NCBI GenBank assembly: GCA_023663815.1
Contig: JAMPGS010000003.1
Location: 1-56,126, forward strand
Length of the DNA stretch: 56,126 bases
Source: Clostridium sp.
Lineage (GTDB): Bacteria; Bacillota; Clostridia; Lachnospirales; Lachnospiraceae
Direction of reading: 5' to 3'
Shown here: positions 34,041-43,791 of the stretch, in pieces
How positions within the stretch are numbered: the first letter of the stretch is position 1
Layout: every line of letters begins with the position of its first letter
Notes under the pieces: generated by a model
Databases searched by the model: none
Seen by the model: the letters and a program-made list of their open reading frames with translations, nothing else
What the model was told of the DNA's origin: nothing
Translations under genes and position numbers: made by a program

Positions 34041-35048
34041 ATGAGCAGGAGAACTCTTTACGGGACGGTGATAGTAACCTATAGATGTAACGCCCGCTGT
34101 AATATGTGCGATTGTTTTAAGGATCCCACGAAGCCCAGCGAGGAAATCACCTTGGAGGAGATTAAAAAGCTTCCAGAGATGGCGTTTACCAATATTACGG
34201 GCGGGGAGCCTTTTGTGCGTCAGGATATTCCTGAGATTGTCAGGGAGCTTGAAAAGAAATCTGACAGAATTGTCATTTCTACTAACGGATATTTTACGGA
34301 TAGGATTATTGCTCTTTGCAAGGAATTTCCCAAGGTGGGAATTAGAATCAGCATTGAGGGATTAAAGGAGACAAACGACAAAATCAGGGGAATTCCCGAC
34401 GGCTATAATAGAGGCTACCAGACGTTAAAGACGCTGGTGGAGATGGGGCATCCCGACGTGGGATTTGGCATGACGGTTCAGGACATGAATTGCGAGGACT
34501 TGGTGCCTCTTTACCACATTGCCAACGACATGGGAATGGAGTTTGCCACGGCGGCCCTTCACAATTCCTTTTATTTCAGGAAAACGGACAATAAGATAGA
34601 GGACAAGCGGAAGGTGGCGGAGAATTTTGAGAAGCTGATTAACGAGCTGCTTGCAAGCAAATCCCCCAAAAAGTGGTTCCGCGCTTACTTTAACCATGGT
34701 TTGATTAATTATATTTACGGAAACAAGCGCTTATTGCCCTGCGATATGTCCCGGAACGCGTTTTTTATAGACCCATTCTGCGACGTGATTCCCTGCAACG
34801 GCATGGAGAAAAAGGCGGTAATGGGGAACTTAAAGGAGCAGAGCTGGGACGAGCTTTGGAATTCGCAGCAGGCGCAGCAGGTGCGGGAATGTACGAAAAG
34901 CTGCGACAGGAATTGCTGGATGATTGGAAGCGCCTCCCCGGCCATGCATAAATATATCTGGGTGCCGGGCTGGTGGGTGGTAAAGCATAAATTTTTGAAG
35001 GGCGGGCGGTATAGCCTTAGGGAGAATCGGTTTATTAATGATAAATAA
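34041..35048 (+). CDS. Radical SAM protein with SPASM-like C-terminal domain
   Basis: 335 residues, start preceded by GGAG. CNARCNMC (Cys16, Cys20, Cys23) is the CxxxCxxC motif for the [4Fe-4S] cluster that cleaves S-adenosylmethionine, and NITGGEPFVR is the SAM-binding GGEP motif. Near the C-terminus Cys234, Cys247, Cys252, Cys284, Cys288 and Cys292 form a SPASM-like auxiliary cluster region. Such proteins modify peptides, cofactors or sugars by radical chemistry. No precursor peptide is seen nearby, and the gene sits between a GT4 and a Wzy-like gene with gaps of 13 and 3 bases. A sugar-modifying reaction (epimerisation, dehydrogenation or deoxygenation) is therefore the leading inference. 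Confidence 0.88.
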   Translation: MSRRTLYGTVIVTYRCNARCNMCDCFKDPTKPSEEITLEEIKKLPEMAFTNITGGEPFVRQDIPEIVRELEKKSDRIVISTNGYFTDRIIALCKEFPKVGIRISIEGLKETNDKIRGIPDGYNRGYQTLKTLVEMGHPDVGFGMTVQDMNCEDLVPLYHIANDMGMEFATAALHNSFYFRKTDNKIEDKRKVAENFEKLINELLASKSPKKWFRAYFNHGLINYIYGNKRLLPCDMSRNAFFIDPFCDVIPCNGMEKKAVMGNLKEQSWDELWNSQQAQQVRECTKSCDRNCWMIGSASPAMHKYIWVPGWWVVKHKFLKGGRYSLRENRFINDK

Positions 35049-35051
35049 GGT

Positions 35052-36653
35052 ATGGAAAAGCAGATGAAAAACGCCGAAAAGGTGAGCGTTCGCGCGGGAG
35101 AAATTTTATATTGGCTGTTTTTTGGCTCCCTCCTGTTTGCAAAAGGCATTGGGCTGTATGACGGACAGGCGGTATTCAAGCTGGTGCTGGTTTTTGCAGC
35201 GGCTTGCCTTGCGTTGAAAATTGTGAGCGAAAAATATACCGCCGCAGAGCTGGCATGGATGTTTTTGATTATTGCATTGACTTTTGCCGCCTATTTAATG
35301 TCGGGGGAGAAAGGACTGCTCCTATACGGTATGATGATGGTTGGGTTAAAGCATGTGGATATAAAAAAAGTTTTTTGCTTGGGCGGGATACTGTGGGCAG
35401 CCGCATTTTTTGGAATAACCTTAACGTCATTGTTTCATATGGGAGATACGGTATATAAGGTACATTCAAAGCTGGGAATGGGACATATTTTCAGGTGGAG
35501 CCTTGGTTACCCCCATCCCAATGTGCTGCAGGTATCCTATTTTGTGCTTGCTGTTTTTATAATTTATTTCTTAGGGGACAAATTTAAACTGCGCCATGCT
35601 TTTTGGCTGTTCGCGGGGAATTGCTTAGTGTTTTTATACTCGGTCAGTTATACGGGATTTATTATATTTATGTGTCTGCTTCTTGGCAGACTGTATTTGC
35701 TTTTTAGAAAAAAATTCTGCTTTTTGGAAAAGCTTCTCCTGCAAATGATATTTCCGGCGTGCGTGCTGATATCTTTAATCGTACCGGTGACGATCGATGT
35801 AAATGGAAAGCAGTTTAAATTTCTGAATAAGGTATTCAGCCAAAGGCTGGAGCTGGGATGGCTGTATCTGCGAGCGGAAAATATCAGTCTTTGGGGGCGC
35901 AGGCTTTCGGAAATTACCAGCAGCTCAAAGACTATGGATAACGCTTACCTATTTGCGTTTATTACCTATGGCATTATCCCCTTTGTATTTTTATGCGCGG
36001 CAACCATGTATATGCTTTATAGGTATTTGAAGGAGGACAAGCAGCTGGAGGCGCTGATGATTGTCAGCATCATTGTAGGAGGGATAACGGAGCCGTTTTT
36101 GTATAATACTTCCTTTAAAAATTTAAGCTTCCTGTTTATGGGAGCCTTGCTTTTTAGCGGGAAGGCAGGAAGAAAAGAATGGAGCCTCATTCCTGAAAGA
36201 ATAGGTTTAAATAAAATTTTAGGGCGGCAGATTGAAATAAAGACGCATAAAATAGATGTTTTTTTAAAAAAAGCCAGAGCGGTTTTTTGTGCGGATAAAA
36301 GAAGGATATTTGCCGGTATTTTGGGCGCGTTATTGCTGGCTTTTGCGGTAAACCGGTTAATTTCTTATCCGGAAGGCTATGTGGTGTACCGGGCTGACTG
36401 TTCGGATATTTCTCAGGAAAAACAGTATTATGATGAAAACAACCCTGATTATGCTTCCTATAAAAAAATGCATTCTTTCAGCCAAGGGGAGGAAATAGAG
36501 TATTTCGGCGGAAATATTGTAGTGATGGAAAAGGTAAGAAACAACATTATGGGCCTTGTTATGGGCTGCACAGCGGGCTATGCAGCGATGGGGATATGGA
36601 TAATGCTGCGAAGCGGGGGCGGAAAAACAAAAGAGGCGGCCAATGAGAAGTGA
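35052..36653 (+). CDS. Wzy-like polymerase with extended C-terminus
   Basis: 533 residues, 3 bases after the radical SAM gene. About ten membrane helices fill residues 15-370, and GYPHPN lies in the large loop region, as in the 27538 protein. After a cytosolic basic stretch (about 385-415), an added C-terminal part has two more helices (about 423-440 and 495-515) around a roughly 60-residue segment predicted outside (YDENNPDYASYKKMH). Most Wzy proteins end at about 400 residues, so this extension is unusual. It may contact the CotH-family product encoded by the next gene, which starts 11 bases before this stop. Polymerase or ligase function is inferred from topology. Confidence 0.7.
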   Translation: MEKQMKNAEKVSVRAGEILYWLFFGSLLFAKGIGLYDGQAVFKLVLVFAAACLALKIVSEKYTAAELAWMFLIIALTFAAYLMSGEKGLLLYGMMMVGLKHVDIKKVFCLGGILWAAAFFGITLTSLFHMGDTVYKVHSKLGMGHIFRWSLGYPHPNVLQVSYFVLAVFIIYFLGDKFKLRHAFWLFAGNCLVFLYSVSYTGFIIFMCLLLGRLYLLFRKKFCFLEKLLLQMIFPACVLISLIVPVTIDVNGKQFKFLNKVFSQRLELGWLYLRAENISLWGRRLSEITSSSKTMDNAYLFAFITYGIIPFVFLCAATMYMLYRYLKEDKQLEALMIVSIIVGGITEPFLYNTSFKNLSFLFMGALLFSGKAGRKEWSLIPERIGLNKILGRQIEIKTHKIDVFLKKARAVFCADKRRIFAGILGALLLAFAVNRLISYPEGYVVYRADCSDISQEKQYYDENNPDYASYKKMHSFSQGEEIEYFGGNIVVMEKVRNNIMGLVMGCTAGYAAMGIWIMLRSGGGKTKEAANEK

Positions 36654-38228
36654 TATAGGGCGGAAAATAATGCTGGCTGGTTCCGTATTGTTTTTAGGCT
36701 TATTGTGCCTGAGGGCAAAGGAGAATCTCTTAGAGGCAGAGTATTCTGCCATTTCGGAAGAGGAAAAAGAGCCGGGAGTTTGGTTGGAAACAAATAGGGA
36801 AGGAATCAGCGTTAAGGCGTGGTATAATGAGGAAGATGCGAAATACTATTTTTTCCTGCCTGATTACCTAAAAAAAGAAAATCAGCAGAAACAAGCTGTG
36901 CAGCAAGCCGAAACGGAACAGATTGTGCTGTCGAATATTCCTTCAATTTTTATTTCACTGGAAACGGGGACAATTGATACGATAAAGGAGTCGAAGGAAA
37001 ATAAGGAAAAGATGAGTTTTTCTTTGTTTATGGAAAATGGGGGGGCATTAAAAAAGGACTAAAGGGAACTATTAAGGCAAGGGGAAACGCTTCCTTTAAC
37101 GCTCCCAGGTATAAAAAGAGCTATACCTTAAGATTGGAGGAAGAAACGGGGCTTTCAGGGATGCCAAAAGGCCGGGAGTGGGTGCTGTTGGCGCATTATT
37201 ATGACGATACGCATTTGAGGGATTATCTTACCTTTGACATGGCGCGGGTTCTTGATATGGCGTACGTGCCGGAGGGGGAATTTGTCAATTTATATATAGA
37301 GGGAGAATTTCAGGGAATTTACTTTTTGTGTCAAAAAATAGAAATTTCGCCTGAGAAAGTAGCCGTGACGAATTTAGAGCAGCAAACGCTGGAAAAAATG
37401 CCGAAGGAGGCGCTTGCAAGATATCCCTACGCGCGGGAAGGCACGCGGGGCGGTCAGGAGGTAATTGTTGAGAAAGGCTATGCGGCGGGCGACGATTCCT
37501 TTGATATAACCGGAGGATATCTTTTGGAGCTGGAATGGCTGAAGGACAGATATAACGAGGAAAAAAGCGGATTTACCAGCGACGCTAATCAGTGTGTGGT
37601 GATTAAAAGCCCTGAATATGCCACAAGTAATGAGGTTTCCTATATTAAGAACCGCTATCAGGAGCTAGAGGATGCTATAGGGCGAAGTATTGCGGAGGGC
37701 TCCGATGAATATTTGGCGTATATGGATTTGGACTCTTTTGTGAAAAAATATCTTGTGGAGGAAGTGTCCAAAAATATGGATGCAAATTTGTCCAGCCAGT
37801 ATATTTATAAGGACAGCGATGCAATTGACAGCAAGTTTTATGCGGGGCCGGTGTGGGATTATGACAGAGCCTACGACAATAAGGTGGGAGATGTAAATAA
37901 CCGGGGAGCGGCTATGTTTTGGGTAAATCAGGGAAGCGCGGGATTTGATTTCTGGAAAAAGCTGTATGAAACTAAAGTTTTTCAAAAGCGGGTGCAAGAA
38001 ATTTACAGTGAAAAGCTTTCGCCTGTTTTAACAGATTACGCGGATAATAAATTGTGGGAATGGGAAACGCAGATTCATGACTCGATTATTGCCGATATGT
38101 TCCGGTATCGGAGCGAGTATGAAGAAGAAATGGACGAGGAAGTAAGGCTGTCGGCGGAGATGCGGGCTTTGACGGGGTTTATTGGGGAGAGAAAGGCATT
38201 TTTAGATAATCAATGGATAACAAAGTAG
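36643..38228 (+). CDS. CotH-family kinase-like protein, split by an apparent -1 frameshift
   Basis: The ATG at 36643 (GAGG 6 bases upstream) opens a 139-codon frame ending at TAA 37060-37062. The continuation is in the -1 frame and runs to 38228. Joined at 37056 the product is about 528 residues. It has an N-terminal membrane helix (about 7-24) and then the CotH pattern: GTIKARGNASF, RYKKSYTLRL, LSGMPKGREWVLLAHYYDD, YIEGEFQGIYFLCQKIEI and GPVWDYDRAYDN, the last being the acidic metal-binding region of these Fam20C-like kinases. The break lies exactly on A AAA AAG. It could be a real frameshift mutation, a sequencing error in a homopolymer, or programmed frameshifting. The gene overlaps both neighbours. 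Confidence 0.82.
37039..37097 (+). promoter_or_regulatory. Candidate -1 frameshift site in the CotH-family gene
   Basis: A AAA AAG at 37050-37056 stands in the correct zero-frame register (TTA AAA AAG), the same heptamer used in E. coli dnaX. A G7 run (37039-37045) lies 4 bases upstream and could act as a Shine-Dalgarno-like spur. AAAGGGAA (37061-37068) can pair with TTCCTTT (37091-37097) with one bulge, giving a weak downstream stem. The zero-frame stop is 3 bases beyond the heptamer. Confidence 0.45.
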
Positions 38229-39982
38229 CGGTTTACACAAATAAAATATGCATGGTAACGGTAAAAATTATCGGAGCAGTGTTAATGACTTATTTATTTC
38301 TGCTCAGTATTTTCAGTACCAGCGTAAGGTCTGTCCGCAATTACGGAACGGCGGAAAATCCGGAGTGGGGGAGATATACTTATTTTTTGCCGGATAATCC
38401 TATAAAGCATATTTTAGTTATTGTAATAGTTATTGCCGCTTTGTGGGTGATAAAGAAGTATGGTTTTAAGTGGAAAGAAAGTAAGAGGCGCAGCAGTTTA
38501 TTAAGAAAAGCAGCTCCAAAGATTATTTGTGGAATTTATTTTCTGTTAGCGATATTATATATTTTAAATACGCAATTTTTACCTAAAAGTGATCCTGCGG
38601 GGGTGCTTCGGATTGCTGAAGAAATTTTGAATCAGGATTTTCATGAATTTGAAAAAGAGGGATATATGTATCGGTATCCCTATCAAAGTGGATTTGTTTT
38701 TTTGTGCATGGCGGCAGTAAAATTGTTTGGCAATCAAGCATATCTTGTGCTGCAAGTAGTTAATGCTATGGCAATTACAGTGTTTTTTTATTTGCTTGGG
38801 AAACTTGTAATGCTGTGGTGGGGGTATAATGAAAAGCAGGTATTGTATTTTATGTTTGCCAGTATGGTATGTTCTCTCCCAGTACTTATGTATACCAGTT
38901 TTATTTATGGAAATTTGCCGGGAATGGCATTATCGGCAGCGGCAGTTTATGAGGAACAATTGTTTTTACGGGAAAGAAAAATCAGTAATATGTTGAGGGC
39001 AGCCGTTTGTATTTCAATTGCAGTTGTGCTTAAAGGAAATTGCTTGATATCGCTTATTGCAATGCTGATTATCTTGATTTGGGATATTTTTAGAGGAGAT
39101 AAAAGAAAAAGTACTCTTTATGCAATTGTGTGTATCCTATTTTGTCATGTTTTGTTTAATCAGGGAGTGCTTTTTGCAATGGGGGCAATAACGGGGCAAA
39201 AGCTTTCAGAAGGAATGCCTAAAACAGCGTTGATTGCAATGGGATTAGAAGAAAGTGCGGCAGGACCAGGGACAGAAAGCGGAGAAAGCAATCGAATTTA
39301 CGAGGAAAATAATTATGAATATGGGGCATCAAATAATGCCGCTAAAGAGAAGATTTTTTTTAATTTAAAGCGGTATATGGACAGTCCGGCATCGCTTATT
39401 AGTTTTTTTGCTAGAAAACAGGCGCTCCAATGTAATGAACCTACTTTTCAAGCGTTTAGCATTACCGGAGGCAGGGAAACGCATATTACGGTTCCAGCTT
39501 GGCTGAATTACCTAATTGCAGGAAAGGGAAGTTTACTTTTAATAGAAATGATGAATATTATGCATACGTTTATTTTATTTGGCGTGTGTATAACTATTTT
39601 TAATATAGATGCAAAAAAGCAAAATTTAAATGAGTTATGTTTTTTGATTATTTTTATAGGGGCGTTTATTTTCCAAATGTTTTATGAGGCGAAAAGCCAG
39701 TATATGCTTATTTTCTTTTTCCCGTTGTTGCCTTATACGGCAGAGGGGTATAACATATTGATAGGAAATTTAAATAAGCTGAGGAAAAATAGAGATATAA
39801 TTATTGGTTATATAAAAAGAAATAGAATTAAGTTAAGTATTGTAACAGCATTAGTTTGCATGATACTAGCGGCAGGCTGTAAAACGGGTCTGTTTGCACA
39901 TACGATATGTATTCAAAGCAGCGATGAATTGATCGAAGAATACGAGGAAGTGATTCGCACAAAAGAAAATCCTAACGGATAG
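38213..39982 (+). CDS. GT-C-like polytopic membrane glycosyltransferase
   Basis: 589 residues with about eleven to twelve membrane helices. After the third helix, SDPAGVLRIAEEI provides the acidic first-loop motif seen in GT-C enzymes of the GT39/GT83 kind, followed by YRYPYQSGFVFL, the Pro/Tyr-rich loop typical of them. A soluble loop around residues 340-400 is outside. Such enzymes use polyprenyl-phosphate sugars to decorate exported glycans. It starts 16 bases inside the CotH-family gene with only a weak ribosome site, so it may depend on translation of that gene. Base composition becomes clearly A+T-richer from here. Confidence 0.75.
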   Translation: MDNKVAVYTNKICMVTVKIIGAVLMTYLFLLSIFSTSVRSVRNYGTAENPEWGRYTYFLPDNPIKHILVIVIVIAALWVIKKYGFKWKESKRRSSLLRKAAPKIICGIYFLLAILYILNTQFLPKSDPAGVLRIAEEILNQDFHEFEKEGYMYRYPYQSGFVFLCMAAVKLFGNQAYLVLQVVNAMAITVFFYLLGKLVMLWWGYNEKQVLYFMFASMVCSLPVLMYTSFIYGNLPGMALSAAAVYEEQLFLRERKISNMLRAAVCISIAVVLKGNCLISLIAMLIILIWDIFRGDKRKSTLYAIVCILFCHVLFNQGVLFAMGAITGQKLSEGMPKTALIAMGLEESAAGPGTESGESNRIYEENNYEYGASNNAAKEKIFFNLKRYMDSPASLISFFARKQALQCNEPTFQAFSITGGRETHITVPAWLNYLIAGKGSLLLIEMMNIMHTFILFGVCITIFNIDAKKQNLNELCFLIIFIGAFIFQMFYEAKSQYMLIFFFPLLPYTAEGYNILIGNLNKLRKNRDIIIGYIKRNRIKLSIVTALVCMILAAGCKTGLFAHTICIQSSDELIEEYEEVIRTKENPNG

Positions 39983-39999
39983 GTTTGGAAAGGAATTAT

Positions 40000-41739
40000 A
40001 TGCTGAAAAAATTAAATTTTATATTTAAAAAACAGGATAAAATTAAAGTACTATTATTAATGATTGTAGTAGTTATAGGAAGTTTTTTTGAACTTTTGGC
40101 AGTTTCTATTTTTTCTCCATTTATTAATGTAATTATGGATCCTGAGAAACTATATGAAAACGCCTTAATAGCTTATGTTTATCAATTGTTTCATGTGCGG
40201 AGCTTTGAATATTTTCTTGCCATGATTGCCGGTGGAATTATTGTAATTTATATTGTAAAAAATATTTACATTATGGTGGAAAAAAATGCGATTTATAAAT
40301 TTTCCTATCGGATACAAAGGAATATTTCCACAAATCTTTTGAAAGCATATATGCATGAGCCCTATACTTTTCATTTGAATAAAAATATTTCGGTTTTGCA
40401 AAGAAGTATGCAGGAGGATACGGATCAATTTACCAAAGGGATTATCCATGTTATGGAGATGGCGGCGGAAGTATGTGTTTGTGTGGCCCTTGGCATTTAT
40501 CTTTATATAGAAAGCCATTCTATTACAATCATTGTGGCCGGTCTTTTGGTGGTATGTCTTGCTTTTTTCTCCTTTATCTCAAAAAAATATTCCAGTGCGT
40601 GGGGGAGAGAAGGACAGGAATACAAATCCAAAATATATCAATGGATGAATCAATCTTTGGGAGGGATCAAGGAAATTAAGGTTTTAAATCGGGAAGAGGA
40701 TTTTATTGAGCATTATGATGGCTATTTTGCAAAATATGTCAGGGTTTTGCGGTTAAACCGGCTGATTGGCGCGCTTCCTAAATATGTGATTGAAATGGTG
40801 AGTATGACCGGGCTTTTATTGGCGGTTATTTTTAAAATATTTTTTGGGCAGAGAGATTCAATTGATTTTGTTCCACAGTTGGCGGTATTTGCAGTTGCTG
40901 CATTTAGATTGCTTCCGTCTGTGGGACGGATTAACGAACATTTATCGGCGGTGTTATATGCAGTGCCTTCTCTTGATTTAATTTATAATGATTTAAAGGA
41001 AATTGAAAAGTCGGAAGAAAGAAAGCAGAAGTGCGACGTTTCTTGGAAATTTAAGGATAAGATTGAAGTGAAGCATATGACATATAGATATCCTGATGGT
41101 GATGTGAATGTTATTGAGGAGGCCAGCTTTACGATTGAAAGAGGACAAACAGTTGCTTTTGTAGGCGCTTCGGGAGCGGGGAAATCTACAATGGTTGATG
41201 TGCTGCTTGGACTGTTGCCTCCCCGATGCGGGAAAATATATGCGGATGGTATGAATATTTATAAAAATCTTTTAACTTGGCAAAAGGAAATAGGTTATAT
41301 TCCTCAAGCAATTTATTTGTCAGACGATACGATCCGAAATAATGTGGCGTTTGGCATTAAGAAAGAAGAAATCGACGAAGAGGCTGTAAATCGTGCGTTA
41401 CAGCAGGCTCAATTGTATGAATTTGTGGAGGAACTTCCAGAGGGGCTAAACACTTTCGTAGGAGATAGAGGAGTGCGGCTGTCAGGAGGGCAAAGGCAGA
41501 GAATTGGTATTGCAAGGGCTCTCTATCATGATCCGGAAATTCTCGTGCTGGACGAGGCGACTTCCGCGTTAGACAATGAAACGGAGTATGCAGTTATGGA
41601 AGCGATTGAAAAGCTTCAAGGACAAAAAACAATCTTAATTATTGCCCATAGGCTGACGACAATTCAAAACGCCGATGTGATTTTTGAAGTGGGGAATGGT
41701 AAGGTGGAAGTAAAAAGCAAACAGGAAGTGTTAGGATAA
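40000..41739 (+). CDS. ABC transporter, fused membrane and ATPase domains (second copy)
   Basis: 579 residues from the ATG at 40000 (GGAAAGGA upstream); an in-frame TTG at 39985 is unlikely. The six-helix exporter domain is followed by Walker A GASGAGKST (about 389), LSGGQRQRIGIARAL (about 493) and Walker B ILVLDEATSALD (about 513). The ATPase half matches the transporter at 12698 in long blocks (IGYIPQAIYL, EELPEGLNT), while the membrane half differs. Codon use here is strongly A+T-biased, unlike the first copy. It is probably a flippase for a second lipid-linked glycan or intermediate. Confidence 0.9.
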   Translation: MLKKLNFIFKKQDKIKVLLLMIVVVIGSFFELLAVSIFSPFINVIMDPEKLYENALIAYVYQLFHVRSFEYFLAMIAGGIIVIYIVKNIYIMVEKNAIYKFSYRIQRNISTNLLKAYMHEPYTFHLNKNISVLQRSMQEDTDQFTKGIIHVMEMAAEVCVCVALGIYLYIESHSITIIVAGLLVVCLAFFSFISKKYSSAWGREGQEYKSKIYQWMNQSLGGIKEIKVLNREEDFIEHYDGYFAKYVRVLRLNRLIGALPKYVIEMVSMTGLLLAVIFKIFFGQRDSIDFVPQLAVFAVAAFRLLPSVGRINEHLSAVLYAVPSLDLIYNDLKEIEKSEERKQKCDVSWKFKDKIEVKHMTYRYPDGDVNVIEEASFTIERGQTVAFVGASGAGKSTMVDVLLGLLPPRCGKIYADGMNIYKNLLTWQKEIGYIPQAIYLSDDTIRNNVAFGIKKEEIDEEAVNRALQQAQLYEFVEELPEGLNTFVGDRGVRLSGGQRQRIGIARALYHDPEILVLDEATSALDNETEYAVMEAIEKLQGQKTILIIAHRLTTIQNADVIFEVGNGKVEVKSKQEVLG

Positions 41740-41742
41740 GCA

Positions 41743-42609
41743 ATGAAGCAGTTGATAAAAGATATATTTGCGCAGCTTAGTTATATGCTGTATCGGAGCA
41801 ATATAAAAAAGAATGTAATTAAGGTACATACAGTAGATGAAACAATTAAGGAATTGTTGCGTACAGAAAAAAGCATGATTAGGTTTGGCGACGGGGAAAT
41901 TGTGGTAATTGGAGGGAAAAATCTAAAGCTCCAGAAAATGAGCCCTGAAATTTCAGAGGGATTAAAACGGATTCTTAAATATGAGCATGATGGTTTAATC
42001 GTCACTATACCGGAAATTTTTGGAGACATGTCGCTGTATCGGAAAGAAAGCAGGCAGTTTTGGAAAGAGCATCTGCTGATTTACCGCGGGATATATGATA
42101 AATATTGCAATTTGGACAGAATATATTACAGTACTTCGTTTTCAAGATTTTATTATGCATTTACGGATAAGAGAATTTGTGAAAGATGGGCTGAGCAGAT
42201 GAAACAAATTTGGAAGGATAAAGATTTGGTGGTGGTAGAAGGAGAACGCACTCACAATGGCGTTGGGAATGATTTGCTTTCTACAGCCAAATCAGTGGAA
42301 AGGATTATTGGGCCTGCCAGTAACGCTTATGATAGATTGAATGAAATATTGGATTGCTGCAGAAATTATTCTAAGGATAGGATGTTTTTGGTATCTCTTG
42401 GAGTGGCGGCTAAATTTATTGTGGAAAGGTTGTTTTTGGAAGGCTATCGGGCATTAGATATCGGTAATTTGGATATGGAATATGAATGGTATATTCGGAG
42501 GGAAAAGAAAAAGACAACGCTTCCCAAGCATGAAATAATTGGCATAGAGGCAAACAAAAATGCCGGATATGAAGAGTATTTGGGAGAAATTAAATTTCAA
42601 ATATCCTAG
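41743..42609 (+). CDS. GT-D fold glycosyltransferase (DUF1792, SP_1767 type)
   Basis: 288 residues, 3 bases after the ABC gene. The short motif RFGDGE (47-52) carries the DxE metal site that defines the GT-D fold first described in the streptococcal DUF1792 enzyme that glucosylates serine-rich-repeat adhesins. Later conserved blocks are VVVEGERTHNGVGNDL, RIIGPASNAY, LVSLGVAAKFI and DIGNLDMEYEWY. It should transfer a hexose from UDP-sugar to a glycan acceptor. In capsule loci these enzymes act on lipid-linked units rather than proteins, which fits here. Confidence 0.9.
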   Translation: MKQLIKDIFAQLSYMLYRSNIKKNVIKVHTVDETIKELLRTEKSMIRFGDGEIVVIGGKNLKLQKMSPEISEGLKRILKYEHDGLIVTIPEIFGDMSLYRKESRQFWKEHLLIYRGIYDKYCNLDRIYYSTSFSRFYYAFTDKRICERWAEQMKQIWKDKDLVVVEGERTHNGVGNDLLSTAKSVERIIGPASNAYDRLNEILDCCRNYSKDRMFLVSLGVAAKFIVERLFLEGYRALDIGNLDMEYEWYIRREKKKTTLPKHEIIGIEANKNAGYEEYLGEIKFQIS

Positions 42610-42621
42610 AAAGGAATTTAC

Positions 42622-43761
42622 ATGAAAATTATGTACATTGCCCCTAGATTTCATACGAATCAGGCAGCGGTGGTTAAAGGATGGCTGGAAAGAGGCGATG
42701 AGGTACTGTTTATCAGCTATTATACGGCGATTATTGAGGATTATTCGTGTATTCATCCAGTGGTGCTTGGATTTTCACCTTTGTATCTTTTGATAGATAA
42801 ATTATATATGGAGGTGCTGCACCGTAGGGATGTGGCGGCTTCCGCATTTAAAATTAATCATGGATTTCCACCGATTTTAAAGCTTCATAAAATTATAAAA
42901 GAATGGAATCCGGATGTGATAATTTTAAGAGACAGAACTTTGTATACAATTGCAGGTTATTTACTTGGAAGGAAAAGTAAATGTATTTTATATAATCAGA
43001 GTCCTTTGTGGGATTATCCGCCTAAGCGGGATTTTAAGCATAGATTAGTCATAAAAGTGACGCCCAAGTATAGAATGACGCCTGTTATGGGAAGAAAAGA
43101 CAAAGAAAAAATTATTACGGAACATTCCTACTTTATTCCGTTTGTGGTTGAACCGCGGATTGCGCCAAATAAAAGACAATATTTTAACAATGATTATATC
43201 AATATTTTATGCATAGGAAAGTTTGAGCCGCGAAAACATCATATGATGTTGATGGACGTAGTAAGTGAATTGGCAGAAGAGACAAAAGAAAAGTATCACT
43301 TGACGGTTATCGGAGAGGCAACTGGGAGATTACAAAAAGAATTTTTAATGAAAGTGCAGACGCATGTAAAAGAGCATCATTATGAAGATATGGTTACGTT
43401 GCTGACAAATGTGCCAAAGGAAAAAACCAACGAATATTTTGCAGGGACAGATGTGTTTGTAATTCCAAGTACGGACGAAATGGCCTCCATTTCACAATTG
43501 GAAGCTATGAGTTTTTCTATTCCGGTTATTTGTAGCGATGAAAATGGTTCAGCCTGTTATGTAGTGGAGGGAAAAAACGGATATCAATTCAGAGATTGCG
43601 ACAGAGAGGATTTGAAAAAAAAGCTGGAAATACTTCTTTCAAGCAGAGAAAAGATTGTAGGTATGGGAGCTAAAGCTTATCAATCTGTGCTTGATAATAA
43701 TTTATTCCAAAATTATTATGATGGTATTCAAAAAATAATCAAAGATATGGATAGGGTATAA
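42622..43761 (+). CDS. Glycosyltransferase family 4-like
   Basis: 379 residues, AAAGGA 7 bases before the start. The N-terminal half is divergent. The C-terminal GT-B domain has LCIGKFEPRKHHMML, VIGEATGRLQKEF, VFVIPSTDEMASISQLEAMSFSIP and CSDENGSACYVVEGKNGY. The E-x7-E motif is present as EMASISQLEA. It is a sugar transferase of the repeat-unit pathway with no assignable donor. A+T-rich codon use matches the neighbours on both sides. Confidence 0.85.
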   Translation: MKIMYIAPRFHTNQAAVVKGWLERGDEVLFISYYTAIIEDYSCIHPVVLGFSPLYLLIDKLYMEVLHRRDVAASAFKINHGFPPILKLHKIIKEWNPDVIILRDRTLYTIAGYLLGRKSKCILYNQSPLWDYPPKRDFKHRLVIKVTPKYRMTPVMGRKDKEKIITEHSYFIPFVVEPRIAPNKRQYFNNDYINILCIGKFEPRKHHMMLMDVVSELAEETKEKYHLTVIGEATGRLQKEFLMKVQTHVKEHHYEDMVTLLTNVPKEKTNEYFAGTDVFVIPSTDEMASISQLEAMSFSIPVICSDENGSACYVVEGKNGYQFRDCDREDLKKKLEILLSSREKIVGMGAKAYQSVLDNNLFQNYYDGIQKIIKDMDRV

Positions 43762-43791
43762 GGAGCTGTGAGAAAAGAAATAAGAAAGAAT

